A program made the translations under genes and the position numbers. 50,634 nt of DNA from Halalkalicoccus subterraneus (GTDB lineage Archaea; Halobacteriota; Halobacteria; Halobacteriales; Halalkalicoccaceae). Below are positions 16,437 to 24,908 of this stretch, piece by piece. The stretch is taken from positions 1 to 50,634 of the forward strand of contig NZ_RDQG01000047.1 of NCBI RefSeq assembly GCF_003697815.1, given 5' to 3'. Each line of letters begins with the position of its first letter. Positions within the stretch are counted from its first letter, which is position 1. Under the pieces are notes generated by a model. It did not search any database, was not told the DNA's origin, and saw only the letters and a list, made by a program, of their open reading frames with translations.

Positions 16437-17329
16437 AGCAGTGAGTCGAGCAGTGCCATCCGGACGGGGACGCCGTTGTGGGCCTGTTCGAAGTACGCCG
16501 CGTGCGGTGTGTCGTCGATCGCGGGGTCGATCTCGTCGACCCGCGGGAGGGGATGCATGATCGAGAGGTCCGCCTTCGCCTCGTCGAGCATCGCGCGGTC
16601 GATCCCGTACTCGCTGGCCACCGCGCGGTACTCGTTCTCGTCGGGGAACCGTTCGCGTTGGATCCGGGTGACGTAGAGTACGTCGAGATCGGGGAGAACG
16701 GGTTCGAGGTCGGTGTGTTCTTCAACCGACGCGCCGGCCTCGTCGAGGTCGTAGCGCACCTCGGGGGGCAGCGCGAGGCTCTCGGGGCTGACGAAGTGTT
16801 GCGTCGTCTCGAAGTTCGTCAGCGCCTGAGCCAGCGAGTGGACGGTGCGCCCGTACTTGAGATCGCCCATAATGCCGATGGTGAGGTCGTCGAGTGCGGC
16901 GTTCTCCCGGATCGTGTAGAGATCGAGCAAGGTCTGGGTCGGGTGGTGGCCCGCGCCGTCGCCCGCGTTGATGACGGGCACGTCGACGAACTCGCTGGCC
17001 ATCTTCGCCGCGCCCTGTTTGGGGTGGCGCAACACGAGCGCGTCGGCGTAGCCCTCGATCACCCGCACCGTGTCGGCGAGACTCTCGCCTTTGGTCACCG
17101 AGGAGCTGTCGACCGAGCCCATGTCGATGGTGTCGCCGCCGAGGCGTTTGATCGCCGTCTCGAAGCTCATCTTGGTGCGCGTGCTGGGCTCGAAGAACAG
17201 CAGCCCGAGCACGGAATCGGTGTGGCGGGTATCGCCCGTCGGACCGTCGAAGTCGGCCGCGCGGTCGAGCACCGCCTCGATGTCCCCGCGGGAGAACTGT
17301 TTTGCGGTCAGGACGTGGTCGTGCCGCAT
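16433..17329 (-). CDS. pyrB: Aspartate carbamoyltransferase catalytic chain
   Basis: Catalytic subunit of aspartate transcarbamoylase; makes carbamoyl-aspartate from carbamoyl phosphate and aspartate in the second step of pyrimidine synthesis. The 298-residue protein has the carbamoyl-phosphate motif [13 protein letters not shown] (STRT at 49-52), the [17 protein letters not shown] segment and the aspartate-binding [10 protein letters not shown] near the C-terminus. Length is normal for the family. It is the first gene of the pyrBI pair and is divergent from the LLM oxidoreductase. Confidence 0.98.
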   Translation of the reverse strand: MRHDHVLTAKQFSRGDIEAVLDRAADFDGPTGDTRHTDSVLGLLFFEPSTRTKMSFETAIKRLGGDTIDMGSVDSSSVTKGESLADTVRVIEGYADALVLRHPKQGAAKMASEFVDVPVINAGDGAGHHPTQTLLDLYTIRENAALDDLTIGIMGDLKYGRTVHSLAQALTNFETTQHFVSPESLALPPEVRYDLDEAGASVEEHTDLEPVLPDLDVLYVTRIQRERFPDENEYRAVASEYGIDRAMLDEAKADLSIMHPLPRVDEIDPAIDDTPHAAYFEQAHNGVPVRMALLDSLL

Positions 17330-17390
17330 TACAAGGTAGGGGACACAGGAGGTCTTGAATCCCGCGGTCGGCGACGGTTGCCGGGCACAC

Positions 17391-17396
17391 GCTTAA
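17391..17396 (+). promoter_or_regulatory. TATA-like element deciding the start of the LLM gene
   Basis: CTTAAC centred about 29 nt upstream of ATG 17423 and only about 8 nt upstream of the alternative ATG 17402. Transcription is expected to begin near 17420, so 17402 would not be in the mRNA. This supports the shorter protein. Confidence 0.5.
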
Positions 17397-17422
17397 CAAC
17401 GATGGTGCAGAACCCGATCACG

Positions 17423-18376
17423 ATGGTCGAACTCGGTTACACCCTTTCGAGCGAGGAACACCCGCCGAACACGCTGATCGAGAACGCCGCCCGCGCGGAG
17501 GAAGTCGGCTTCGAGTTCGTCTCGATCTCGGATCACTTCCATCCGTGGGTCGAAGCGCAGGGAGAAAGCCCGTTCGTCTGGTCGACGCTCGGCGGGATCG
17601 CCCAGGCCACGGAGGAGATCGACGTCGGCGTCGGCGTGACTTGTCCCACCGTCAGGATCCATCCCGCGGTTCTCGCACAGGCGACGGCGACGACCGCGAA
17701 CATGCTCGACGGGCGCTTTTTCTTCGGCGTCGGGAGCGGCGAGAACCTCAACGAGCACGTGTTGGGCGATCGCTGGCCCGAGACGGCGGTCCGTCTGGAA
17801 ATGCTTGAGGAGGCCGTCGGCGTGATACGGGACCTCTGGGAGGGGGAGAACTACAGTCATCACGGTACCTACTACGACGTCGAGAACGCGAAGATCTACA
17901 CCCTTCCCGAGGAACCTCCGCCGATCGTCGTCTCGGCGTTCGGCCCGAAATCAGCCCGTTTGGCGGCCGACATCGGTGACGGCCTCTGGTCGGTCGGCCC
18001 GAAGGAAGCCCCCCTCGAGAACTACACCGAGGCCGTCGGCGACAGCCCGAAGTACACTCAGATCGACGTCTGTTACGCCGAGAACGAGCAGGAGGCGCTC
18101 GATACGGTCTACGAGACGTGGCCGAACGGCGAGATCGCGGGCGAACTCAGCCAGGTCCTCCCGATGCCGGCACACTTCGAGCAGGCGGCCGAGATGGTCG
18201 ACCGTGATGACGTCCGTGGCAGCGCCACCCCCCTCGGCTCGGATCCCGAACCGTTCATCGAGAGCGTCGAGGCCTGCATCGACGCGGGCTACGATCACGT
18301 CTACTTCCATCAGATAGGCCCCGATCAGGAGGGCTTTTTCGAGTTCTACGAGGACCATCTCGCCAGCGAGTTCTAA
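17423..18376 (+). CDS. F420-dependent LLM-class oxidoreductase (TIGR03557-like)
   Basis: A 317-residue bacterial-luciferase-like TIM barrel. The start MVELGYTLSSEEHPPNTLIENAARAEEVGFEFVSISDHFHPWVEAQGESPFVWSTLGGIAQ is typical of the F420-dependent glucose-6-phosphate dehydrogenase-related group, including SDHFHPW, VTCPTVRIHPAVLAQA and GRFFFGVGSGENLNEHVLG. Haloarchaea make F420, so it likely moves hydride between a small substrate and F420; the substrate is unknown. Two start codons are possible and I prefer 17423 because of the promoter spacing. Divergent from pyrB. Confidence 0.92.
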   Translation: MVELGYTLSSEEHPPNTLIENAARAEEVGFEFVSISDHFHPWVEAQGESPFVWSTLGGIAQATEEIDVGVGVTCPTVRIHPAVLAQATATTANMLDGRFFFGVGSGENLNEHVLGDRWPETAVRLEMLEEAVGVIRDLWEGENYSHHGTYYDVENAKIYTLPEEPPPIVVSAFGPKSARLAADIGDGLWSVGPKEAPLENYTEAVGDSPKYTQIDVCYAENEQEALDTVYETWPNGEIAGELSQVLPMPAHFEQAAEMVDRDDVRGSATPLGSDPEPFIESVEACIDAGYDHVYFHQIGPDQEGFFEFYEDHLASEF

Positions 18377-18387
18377 CGGAGCGAACG

Positions 18388-18396
18388 TTTATATCT
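18388..18396 (+). promoter_or_regulatory. TATA box of the GTG-initiated gene at 18421
   Basis: TTTATATCT in an AT-rich 45-nt gap, centred 29 nt upstream of the GTG at 18421. This is one of the clearest promoters in the window and predicts a leaderless GTG-initiated message. Confidence 0.6.
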
Positions 18397-18420
18397 TTTT
18401 GAATACCTATACAATATTAC

Positions 18421-19047
18421 GTGATACGACGGCTGCCGACGGGGATCGACGTGCTCGACCGGACGTTGAGTGGGGGGATTCCTGTGGGAAGCGTCGTCGT
18501 CCTCTCGGCCGCGCCCGCGAGCCAGTCGGAGCTCCTGTTGTCCGAGCTCACCGCGCCTCGCGAGACGCTCTATTTGACGACCGAACGCTCGGCGGCGGCG
18601 GTCCGCGAGGCGTTCGAGCGGACGACTGCCCCCACGGGCGCGCCCGAAGTAGCCCCAGTCCCGGCCGAGGCACCCCTCGACGGTGCGGACCGACTCATCG
18701 AGGGCCTTTCCTGGGAGTCGACGCTGATCGTCGATCCGACGGACCCGTTGGAACGGTGCGAGCGCGCGCGCTACCGTCGGTTCATGAACGATCTCCGAGC
18801 GGCCATGGTCGACGCCGAAAGCGTTGCCGTGCTTCACTGTCTTTTGGGGGCGAACCCCCCGGTCGGACGCGATGTCACGGAATACATGGCTGACGTAGTC
18901 TTCTCGCTCGAGACGCGGATCATCGGCGACTCGATCGAGAACCGGCTCGCGGTGCCGAAGTTCCGCGGCGGGTGTGCGCTTTCGGAGACGATCAAACTCG
19001 AACTCGGCGACCGCGTGCGGGTCGATACGAGCCGCGATATCGCTTGA
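18421..19047 (+). CDS. RecA/KaiC-like (RAD55-type) protein with degenerate P-loop
   Basis: A 208-residue protein that begins RLPTGIDVLDRTLSGGIPVGSVVVLSAAP, the hallmark opening of RAD55/KaiC/HTR-like ATPases. Where those have a Walker A GxxGxGKT/S, this has SAAPASQSELLL, so the Lys and glycines are missing. The middle holds ESTLIVDPTDPLER in place of Walker B, and the C-terminus is FRGGCALSETIKLELGDRVRVDTSRDIA. It is probably a non-ATP-binding relative, as seen for the haloarchaeal HTR-like proteins. GTG start with a strong TATA box upstream. It converges with the FKBP gene directly at the stops. Function unknown. Confidence 0.85.
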   Translation: MIRRLPTGIDVLDRTLSGGIPVGSVVVLSAAPASQSELLLSELTAPRETLYLTTERSAAAVREAFERTTAPTGAPEVAPVPAEAPLDGADRLIEGLSWESTLIVDPTDPLERCERARYRRFMNDLRAAMVDAESVAVLHCLLGANPPVGRDVTEYMADVVFSLETRIIGDSIENRLAVPKFRGGCALSETIKLELGDRVRVDTSRDIA

Positions 19048-20040
19048 TTACTCCTCGGCGTCGATATCCAGGTCGCCTTCGAGCTCCTCGACGATCTCGT
19101 CGGCGTCGACGTCGGCGTCCTCGAGCGCTTCCTCGACGCCGCCACCGCCGCCCATGCCGCCCATCATACCGCCCATACCGCCCATCATACCGCCGCCCTC
19201 GATGGTCTCCTGGATGATGACCCGATCGAGGTCCAGGCGGTCCATCAGGTCCTGGGCGATCTGCTGTTTCTGGAACATCCACTGCTGGTTCATCGTCAGC
19301 TCCGGAGTGGCCTCGATGTACAGCGTCTCCTTCTCGACGACCTCGGTTTCGGTCTCCGGCTCGGCGTCTTCGCCGTCTGCTTGAGACTCCTCCGGAGTCT
19401 CTCCGTCCGCATCCTCCTCGGGTTCGACGACGGTCTCCTCCTCGACCTCGTCGGTTTCGACCCACATCTCGAGGTCGGCGTCGATGAACATCGAGAGCAT
19501 CCCCTTCGCGCGCTCGACGCGGTCCTCGACGACGTCGACGATCTCGTACTCGTACTCGACGTCCTCGCCCGCGAGCGGGTGGTTGAAGTCGACGCGGGCG
19601 CGCCCACCGATGACCGTTTCGACGTGGCCGTGCTGGTTGTCGATATCGACGTGAGCACCGGGATACCGGTCGTCCTCGGGGATCTTCTCGGCGCTGATCG
19701 TGCGGACCTCGTCCTCGCTGTACTCGCCGAAGGCCTCCTCGGCCGGGACGACGATGCTACCCGAATCGCCGGCCTCCTTGCCCTCGATGTCCTCTTCGAC
19801 GGTCTCGAAGAGGTGGCCCGCGCCCAGCGCGATCACTCGGGGTTCGATGTTTCGCTCCTCGACATCGACACCCTCGTCCTCGGCGATCTCCTGGTCCGTG
19901 GTGTCGACGAGCTGGTCGCCATCGACCGTGCGCGCCGTGTAAGCGAGCCGGACGAAATCGCCGTCGCCGAGCCCGTCCTGCGTCTCTTCGGTTTCGGTCT
20001 CGGCATCTTCGGCTGCGTCTGGCGCTTCTTCGTCACTCAT
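19048..20040 (-). CDS. FKBP-type peptidyl-prolyl isomerase (SlyD-like)
   Basis: A 330-residue FKBP-fold prolyl isomerase and chaperone, long for the SlyD-like archaeal class. The FKBP core starts at DGDFVRLAYTARTVDGDQLVDTTDQ, contains the insert-in-flap domain (ISAEKIPEDDRYPGAHVDI), and DFNHPLAGEDVEYEYEIVDV. An acidic linker (EEETVVEPEEDADGETPEESQADGEDAEPETETEV) leads to a C-terminal domain with GGGMMGGMGGMMGGMGGGGG (Gly/Met hinge) and a helical end, VEEALEDADVDADEIVEEL. I start at ATG 20040; an in-frame extension to 20268 runs through the neighbour and is not credible. Likely cytoplasmic. Confidence 0.93.
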   Translation of the reverse strand: MSDEEAPDAAEDAETETEETQDGLGDGDFVRLAYTARTVDGDQLVDTTDQEIAEDEGVDVEERNIEPRVIALGAGHLFETVEEDIEGKEAGDSGSIVVPAEEAFGEYSEDEVRTISAEKIPEDDRYPGAHVDIDNQHGHVETVIGGRARVDFNHPLAGEDVEYEYEIVDVVEDRVERAKGMLSMFIDADLEMWVETDEVEEETVVEPEEDADGETPEESQADGEDAEPETETEVVEKETLYIEATPELTMNQQWMFQKQQIAQDLMDRLDLDRVIIQETIEGGGMMGGMGGMMGGMGGGGGVEEALEDADVDADEIVEELEGDLDIDAEE

Positions 20041-20113
20041 ACCACAGACGACAGCCGTTCGTGCCTTAAGAACAACGTTTCGTGCCCGTCGCAGGCACGA
20101 GCTATCGACGGGG

Positions 20114-20881
20114 TTAGCTCTCCTGGTATGTTTCGATCGCCGCTTCGATGTCCTCGTCGTCGATGTCGCCGTTCTTGTACGCATCGAGGACCGCGTCCAT
20201 GTCCTCCTGGTCGATCTCACCCTCTCGGTATGCGCCGAACGCCTTCTCGATGTCCTCCTCGTCGACATCGCCGTCTGCGTACGCTTCGAGGGCCTTCTTG
20301 ACCGTTTTCCGGTCGATATCCTCCTCGGCGTGGAAGGCGATCTTGCCGTCCTCGTCGATGACGTAGATCGTCACCGAGGCCTCGATGCCGTACTTCTCGA
20401 GGACGTCGTCGTCACACGTCGCGTGGTCCCAGTCGCCGCCGTACTTCTCGTGGAACTCCTCGAGGTCCTTCTTCGAGACCGCCGTGTTGGAGTTGATCGT
20501 GAGCACGTACGCGCGGTCGCCGTACTCCTCGTGGAGGTCGACCAGCGTCTTCGAGTAGGACTTGCCCTCCTCGGTCCTGATGTCGGCGAACAGCACCACG
20601 GTCGGTTTGTCCTTCGCCTCGACGGTTATCGTCTCCCCGTCCGGCGTTTCGACGTCGACTTTCGGCGCGTCGTCGCCGTTTTTCGGTTTCTCGTCTTCCT
20701 TCTTCTCGTTCTCCTTTTTCTCGTCTTCCTTCTCCTCGCCGTTGTTGCCGTCCTTCGAGTCGTCGCCCGTATCGTCGGGGTCTTCGTCCGGATCTTCCTC
20801 GCTTCCGAGACAGCCGGCCATACTCGCGAGTGCTATACCACCGGACAGCTGGATCATACGTCGACGGTTAATCTCTGACAT
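20114..20881 (-). CDS. Tat lipoprotein, thioredoxin-like fold without CxxC, with three C-terminal 17-residue repeats
   Basis: A 255-residue extracellular protein. The signal INRRRMIQLSGGIALASMAGC has a twin-arginine motif and lipobox Cys24. Residues 27-75 form a highly charged D/E/K linker. Residues 76-200 look like the TlpA/SCO1 thioredoxin fold (KPTVVLFADIRTEEGKSYSKTLVDLHEEYGDRAYVLTIN ... VTIYVIDEDGKIAFHAE), but the usual WCxxC is ADIRTEEGK, so there is no redox pair; the only Cys in the mature domain is C156. Residues 202-252 are three consecutive 17-residue repeats ending in AY/TY. It may be a non-redox scaffold or ion-binding protein; that is inference. Confidence 0.85.
   Translation of the reverse strand: MSEINRRRMIQLSGGIALASMAGCLGSEEDPDEDPDDTGDDSKDGNNGEEKEDEKKENEKKEDEKPKNGDDAPKVDVETPDGETITVEAKDKPTVVLFADIRTEEGKSYSKTLVDLHEEYGDRAYVLTINSNTAVSKKDLEEFHEKYGGDWDHATCDDDVLEKYGIEASVTIYVIDEDGKIAFHAEEDIDRKTVKKALEAYADGDVDEEDIEKAFGAYREGEIDQEDMDAVLDAYKNGDIDDEDIEAAIETYQES
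20126..20278 (-). repeat. Three tandem 51-bp units encoding 17-residue acidic repeats
   Basis: The units read ADGDVDEEDIEKAFGAY, REGEIDQEDMDAVLDAY and KNGDIDDEDIEAAIETY (residues 202-218, 219-235, 236-252). The consensus is x-x-G-(D/E)-(V/I)-D-x-(E/D)-D-(I/M)-x5-(A/T)-Y. The preceding EEDIDRKTVKKALEAY looks like a degenerate 16-residue first copy. The G-D-I-D-x-E-D core resembles a calcium-binding loop followed by a helix, like half EF-hand or dockerin segments, but the period is shorter. Confidence 0.85.
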
Positions 20882-21007
20882 CGATTCTCTATACTTTCTT
20901 TTAGTACTTATTTATCTATGACATTATAGATAATATATTCAGTTACTAATCGGGTTGGAGGGGGAACGGACGCTGTTTCGACCGCCCGACTGGCCGGCAG
21001 TCGATTC

Positions 21008-21027
21008 GGACCCCCTCATAGGGGGCC
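21008..21027. other. GC-rich hairpin in the 20882-21148 intergenic region
   Basis: CCCCCTCATAGGGGG gives a 6-bp stem with a CAT loop, extended by GG/CC across a bulged A. It sits in a 267-nt gap between the Trx-like lipoprotein gene and the CYTH gene, which also holds an AT-rich block at 20885-20945 (candidate promoter of the lipoprotein). The motif TAATCGGG(T/C)TGG occurs twice (20947 and 21030). Neither explains itself as a terminator. Confidence 0.4.
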
Positions 21028-21148
21028 ATTAATCGGGCTGGGGAAGCGGTCGGACGGGGAGACATTCGGATCCAGTCACTTGAGTTCACAGTCCGTATCC
21101 TGACCGGAAGCGGGTGATTTTTCGAGGAGGCGGGGACTGGTGTGAGTC

Positions 21149-21700
21149 ATGTACGAGGTCGAAATGAAACTCCGGGCCGAGCACGAACGACTCCACGAGA
21201 GGCTCGAACGGCGGGGCGCAAACCGGATCGATGCCGTCACCCAGCGCGACACGTACTACGACGCACCGACGCGCGATTTCGCAGAAACGGACGAGGCACT
21301 ACGGATCCGACGCGAGACGCGCGACGGCGAGACGCGCGCGACGCTCACCTATAAGGGTCCCCTCGTCGGTGAGACGTCGAAAACGCGCGAGGAGCGCGAG
21401 ACGGATCTGAGTGACGGCGACGTGATGGGGTCGATCCTCGATTCGCTCGGCTTTTCGGCCGTCGAGACCGTCGAGAAGCGCCGCGAACGTTTCTCGCTGG
21501 AGGGATACACAGTGACACTCGATACGGTCACCGATCTGGGAACGTTCGTCGAGATCGAAACCGAAGCCATCGAGTCTGATCTCGACGCCGCGCGCAAGGG
21601 AGTCGGTCGGACCGTCGAGTCGCTCGGACTAGATCCCGCCGACGAGATCCGTACCTCCTATCTCGAACTCCTGATCGAAGACGGCCACGATCGGGAGTGA
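21149..21700 (+). CDS. CYTH-domain protein, class IV adenylate cyclase type (CyaB-like)
   Basis: A 183-residue CYTH triphosphate-tunnel protein. The N-terminal ExExK signature is E3-V-E5-M-K7 in MYEVEMKLRA. Further tunnel residues are in DTYYDAPTRDFAETDEALRIRRE, ATLTYKGP, VEKRRERF and LDTVTDLGTFVEIETEA. Family members are annotated as class IV adenylate cyclase (CyaB) or as thiamine triphosphatase and other triphosphate hydrolases; sequence alone does not separate them. It stands alone upstream of metK. Confidence 0.92.
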   Translation: MYEVEMKLRAEHERLHERLERRGANRIDAVTQRDTYYDAPTRDFAETDEALRIRRETRDGETRATLTYKGPLVGETSKTREERETDLSDGDVMGSILDSLGFSAVETVEKRRERFSLEGYTVTLDTVTDLGTFVEIETEAIESDLDAARKGVGRTVESLGLDPADEIRTSYLELLIEDGHDRE

Positions 21701-21932
21701 GCCTCCGTCGGAACCCCTCATTGGTTAGCCGGTGACGGTTCCACGGATCGTGTCGGAGCAGATCGGCATTCGTATCCGGAATGTCTCCATCCGTCGTGCC
21801 GCACGGAAAACGGACACAATGCCGCAGTATCGGGATCTCGAACCGTCTCTGCTCCGGAATGGAGCGGACGGCGGTTCGGTGTACTGCAGTATCGATCACA
21901 TACGTTATACTATGCGACGGCATACACTGGAG

Positions 21933-21980
21933 TTATAAACACCGGCGAAGTTATCGGAAGGTATAGCACGCCCGGAGGTG
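21933..21980 (+). promoter_or_regulatory. TATA box and Shine-Dalgarno site of metK
   Basis: TTATAAAC at 21933-21940 should start transcription near 21963, giving a short leader of about 29 nt. GGAGGTG at 21974-21980 lies 11 nt before the ATG at 21992. A genuine Shine-Dalgarno plus leader is unusual here, where most genes look leaderless. The leader is too short for a riboswitch. The rest of the gap (21701-21932) shows no gene. Confidence 0.55.
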
Positions 21981-21991
21981 TAGGCTCGCCA

Positions 21992-23197
21992 ATGACCGAA
22001 CGGAACATCCGTGTCGAGCCGATCGACCGGCGTGCAGTCGAGGATCAGGAAGTGGAAATCGTCGAGCGAAAGGGACTGGGCCACCCCGATTCGATCTGCG
22101 ACGGCGTCGCCGAAAGCGTCTCCAGTGCTCTCTCACGCGAATACATCGACCGAGTCGGCAAGGTGCTTCATTACAACACCGACGAGACCCAACTCGTCGC
22201 CGGCAATGCCGCGCCCGCCTTCGGCGGCGGCGAGATGATCGACCCGATCTACCTGCTGATCGTCGGGCGCGCCACCAAGGAGTATGAGGGAACCCGCATC
22301 CCGACGGGCAAGATCGCCCTCGAAGCCGCCCGCGACTACCTCGCCGAGCACGTCCCCGAACTGGAGTTCGGCACCGACGTCATCGTCGACGTGAAACTCG
22401 GCGAAGGGTCGGGCGACCTTCAAGAGGTCTTCGGCGAGGAGGGCTCGACGGTACCGATGGCCAACGACACCTCTTTCGGGGTGGGACACGCCCCGCTGAC
22501 CGAGACCGAACGGATAGTTCTAGAGGCCGAAAGCAGTCTCAACGGCGAGTACAGCGAATCGAATCCCGAGGTCGGTCCCGACGTGAAGATCATGGGCAAA
22601 CGCGAGGGTGGTCGGATAGACATCACGGTTGCTGCCGCGATGATCGACGAGTACATCGCCGACCTCGACGAGTACGACGAGGCGGTCGTCGGCGTTCGCA
22701 AGCACGTCGCGGAACTGGCCGGCGGATACACCGACCGCGATGTTTCAGTACACGTAAACACCGCAGACGACTACGAGCAGGGCTCGATCTACCTCACGAC
22801 GACCGGTACCTCCGCCGAGCAGGGCGACGACGGCTCGGTCGGCCGGGGCAACCGTGCGAACGGCCTGATCACGCCCAACCGCTCGATGTCGATGGAAGCC
22901 ACGAGCGGAAAGAATCCCGTCAACCACATCGGGAAGATCTACAACCTGCTCTCGACCGAGATCGCCCACGCGGTCGTCGAGGAAGTGGACGGGATCCGCG
23001 ACCTACGGATCCGTCTCCTCTCCCAAATCGGTCGGCCGATCGACGAACCGCACGTCGCCGACGCCCACGTCGTCGCCGAGGAGGGCGTTTCGCTCGCCGA
23101 CATCGAAGAGGATGTGATCGGGATCGTCGACCGCGAACTCGCGGACGTCTCCGAGATCACCCGGCGCACGATCGACGGCGAACTCTCGACCTTCTAG
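21992..23197 (+). CDS. metK: Archaeal-type S-adenosylmethionine synthase
   Basis: Archaeal methionine adenosyltransferase of 401 residues, making S-adenosylmethionine from ATP and methionine. Its signatures are [18 protein letters not shown] (25-42), [58 protein letters not shown] and [24 protein letters not shown]. It belongs to the archaeal COG1812 group, which is sequence-divergent from bacterial MetK. A TATA box and Shine-Dalgarno site precede it. thiI follows in the same direction with its own TATA box. Confidence 0.98.
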   Translation: MTERNIRVEPIDRRAVEDQEVEIVERKGLGHPDSICDGVAESVSSALSREYIDRVGKVLHYNTDETQLVAGNAAPAFGGGEMIDPIYLLIVGRATKEYEGTRIPTGKIALEAARDYLAEHVPELEFGTDVIVDVKLGEGSGDLQEVFGEEGSTVPMANDTSFGVGHAPLTETERIVLEAESSLNGEYSESNPEVGPDVKIMGKREGGRIDITVAAAMIDEYIADLDEYDEAVVGVRKHVAELAGGYTDRDVSVHVNTADDYEQGSIYLTTTGTSAEQGDDGSVGRGNRANGLITPNRSMSMEATSGKNPVNHIGKIYNLLSTEIAHAVVEEVDGIRDLRIRLLSQIGRPIDEPHVADAHVVAEEGVSLADIEEDVIGIVDRELADVSEITRRTIDGELSTF

Positions 23198-23212
23198 ACC
23201 GTTCGAAGCTCG

Positions 23213-23219
23213 TTTATAA
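23213..23219 (+). promoter_or_regulatory. TATA-like element of thiI
   Basis: TTTATAA centred 25 nt upstream of the ATG at 23241, in the 43-nt gap after metK. Suggests an independent leaderless thiI transcript. Confidence 0.55.
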
Positions 23220-23240
23220 CTCGCTCGTCTACGCTCGCCA

Positions 23241-24407
23241 ATGACCCCGCCCGGAGCCGACACCGTCCTCGTACGCTACGGCGATATCGGCGTCAAGAGC
23301 ACGAAGGTCCAGCGGGACATGGAGCGCGCGCTCGAAACGAACCTCCGGGCGATGCTCGACTCGCGGGGCGTCTCGGGAGAACTCGACTGGCAGTGGTCAC
23401 GACCGCGGATTCGAACCGGAAGGGTCGATGCGGCGACCGACGCCGCCTGCGATACGTTCGGGATCGTCTCGGCCAGTCCCGCGATCTCGACGGAGCCGAC
23501 GATGGCGGCTATCCGGGAGGTACTCGCCGACGTCGCCGGCGCGATCGGGGTCGAGGGACCGTTCGCCGTTTCGGCCCGCCGTGCCGGCGAGCGCGAGGCC
23601 CACCCGTTTACGAGCACGGACATCGAGCGTGAGGGCGGGCAGGCGATCTGGGACTCTCTGGACGAACCGGCGGTCGACCTCGACGATCCCTCTCAGGTGT
23701 TCTACGTCGAGTGTCGCCAGCGGGAGGCGTTCGTCTTCACCGAGAAACGTGCCGGGCCGGGCGGCCTTCCATTGGGAACCCAGCGCCCGTTGGTGGCGTT
23801 GCTCTCGGGCGGGATCGACTCGCCCGTCGCGGCGTGGGAGGTCATGAAACGCGGCGCGCCCGTCGTCCCCCTCTATTTCGATTTCGAGGCCTACGGCGGC
23901 GCGGATCACGTCGCCCGGGCGGTCGAATCGGCCCGGACGCTTGAGCGATATGCGCCCAACCACGGGTTCGATCTCCGGATCGCGCCCGCGGGCGCGGCGG
24001 CCGACCGCCTCATGAGCGGGGTCGAGGACACACGGATGCTCTCGCTGCGTCGGTTCATGCTCCGGGTCGCCGAGCGGGTCGCCGAGGCGGAGCGGGCGGT
24101 GGGGATCGTTACCGGTGAGGCGATCGGCCAGAAGTCGAGCCAGACGGGCGCGAACCTCGCGGTCACCGACAGCGTAACCCGGCTCCCCGTCCATCGCCCG
24201 CTGTTGACGTGGGACAAACAGGAGATCATCGCACGCGCTCGGGGGATAGGAACCTACGAGGACTCGGCCATCGAGACGGGCTGCAACCGGATCGCGCCCG
24301 ACTATCCCGAGACGAACGCCTCGATCGAGGAAGTCGAGGAAAGCGAACCCGATCTGGAGGCGCTGGTTTCGGAGGCGGTCGCGGGAACCGAACGGGTCGA
24401 ACTATAG
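23241..24407 (+). CDS. thiI: tRNA 4-thiouridine synthase ThiI (no rhodanese domain)
   Basis: ThiI-type tRNA sulfurtransferase that makes 4-thiouridine at tRNA position 8. The 388 residues include the NFLD/THUMP region (residues 1-165, with YGDIGVKS at the start) and the PP-loop ATPase domain with SGGIDSP at 189-195. There is no C-terminal rhodanese domain, in line with archaeal ThiI, in which sulfur comes from another donor. Leaderless promoter within the metK gap. The following small protein gene begins 48 nt later. Confidence 0.94.
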   Translation: MTPPGADTVLVRYGDIGVKSTKVQRDMERALETNLRAMLDSRGVSGELDWQWSRPRIRTGRVDAATDAACDTFGIVSASPAISTEPTMAAIREVLADVAGAIGVEGPFAVSARRAGEREAHPFTSTDIEREGGQAIWDSLDEPAVDLDDPSQVFYVECRQREAFVFTEKRAGPGGLPLGTQRPLVALLSGGIDSPVAAWEVMKRGAPVVPLYFDFEAYGGADHVARAVESARTLERYAPNHGFDLRIAPAGAAADRLMSGVEDTRMLSLRRFMLRVAERVAEAERAVGIVTGEAIGQKSSQTGANLAVTDSVTRLPVHRPLLTWDKQEIIARARGIGTYEDSAIETGCNRIAPDYPETNASIEEVEESEPDLEALVSEAVAGTERVEL

Positions 24408-24455
24408 GCCGCCGGAAGCGAAACCGACTTTCGCACGCCCCGACACTCTCCGCGC

Positions 24456-24908
24456 GTGACGACCGTCTGTATCGTCGGCAAGCAAGGGGTGGACGTTCGC
24501 TTCGAACTGCTCTCCCGCGAGACCGCCCGCGGGGTGCTCGCGACCCACGACCTTTCCGAACCGTGGGAGAACTCCATCTCCGTCGAGACGGTGAGTCTCG
24601 GCGGTGCGGTCTCGCTGCTGAACGATCTCAACTGGTATCTGGTGCGGTTTTCGGAAACGGCGTTCGTGAGGGAACCCTCGATCAGCGAGGACGAATGGCT
24701 CTCGCGGACGCTCGCCGAGCGGGTTCGGGACAACGGGATCAGCGTCGAGGAGACGGACGAATCGCTCGCGGTCTACGGTATCGAGGATGGGGCGCTGGTC
24801 GAGCCGATGTACGTCACCCGGCGGAACGGCGAGATCCCCGACTACGACCTGCGCGAGGTCGAGGAGACGGTCGTCGTGCGCGTCGCCGAAGAGGAGTTCG
24901 GGAATTAG
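24456..24908 (+). CDS. Conserved haloarchaeal protein (DUF5804-like)
   Basis: A 150-residue protein with a GTG start (TTVCIVGKQGVDVRFELLSRETARGVLATHDLSEPWENSISVETVSLGGAVSLLNDLNWYLVRFSETAFVREPSIS). It matches my memory of the haloarchaeal DUF5804 family. It has no membrane segment and no obvious catalytic motif. It overlaps the cysK stop by 4 nt on opposite strands, so the two genes converge. Function unknown. Confidence 0.78.
   Translation: MTTVCIVGKQGVDVRFELLSRETARGVLATHDLSEPWENSISVETVSLGGAVSLLNDLNWYLVRFSETAFVREPSISEDEWLSRTLAERVRDNGISVEETDESLAVYGIEDGALVEPMYVTRRNGEIPDYDLREVEETVVVRVAEEEFGN

Noticed and set aside
16478-17400. Upstream part of the long plus-strand frame ending in the LLM gene
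   Set aside because: It is antisense to pyrB, and no homology to the LLM family exists before 17423.
19144-19200. Tandem GG/ATG-rich repeat in the FKBP gene
   Set aside because: It encodes the Gly/Met hinge of the protein and is in frame; not a mobile or regulatory repeat.
21732-21938. Small plus-strand frames upstream of metK
   Set aside because: No homology, no promoter or Shine-Dalgarno, and a minus-strand frame of equal size overlaps the CYTH gene; non-coding is simpler.
21701-21991. Possible SAM riboswitch before metK
   Set aside because: The predicted transcript leader is only about 29 nt and no riboswitch class is recognisable.
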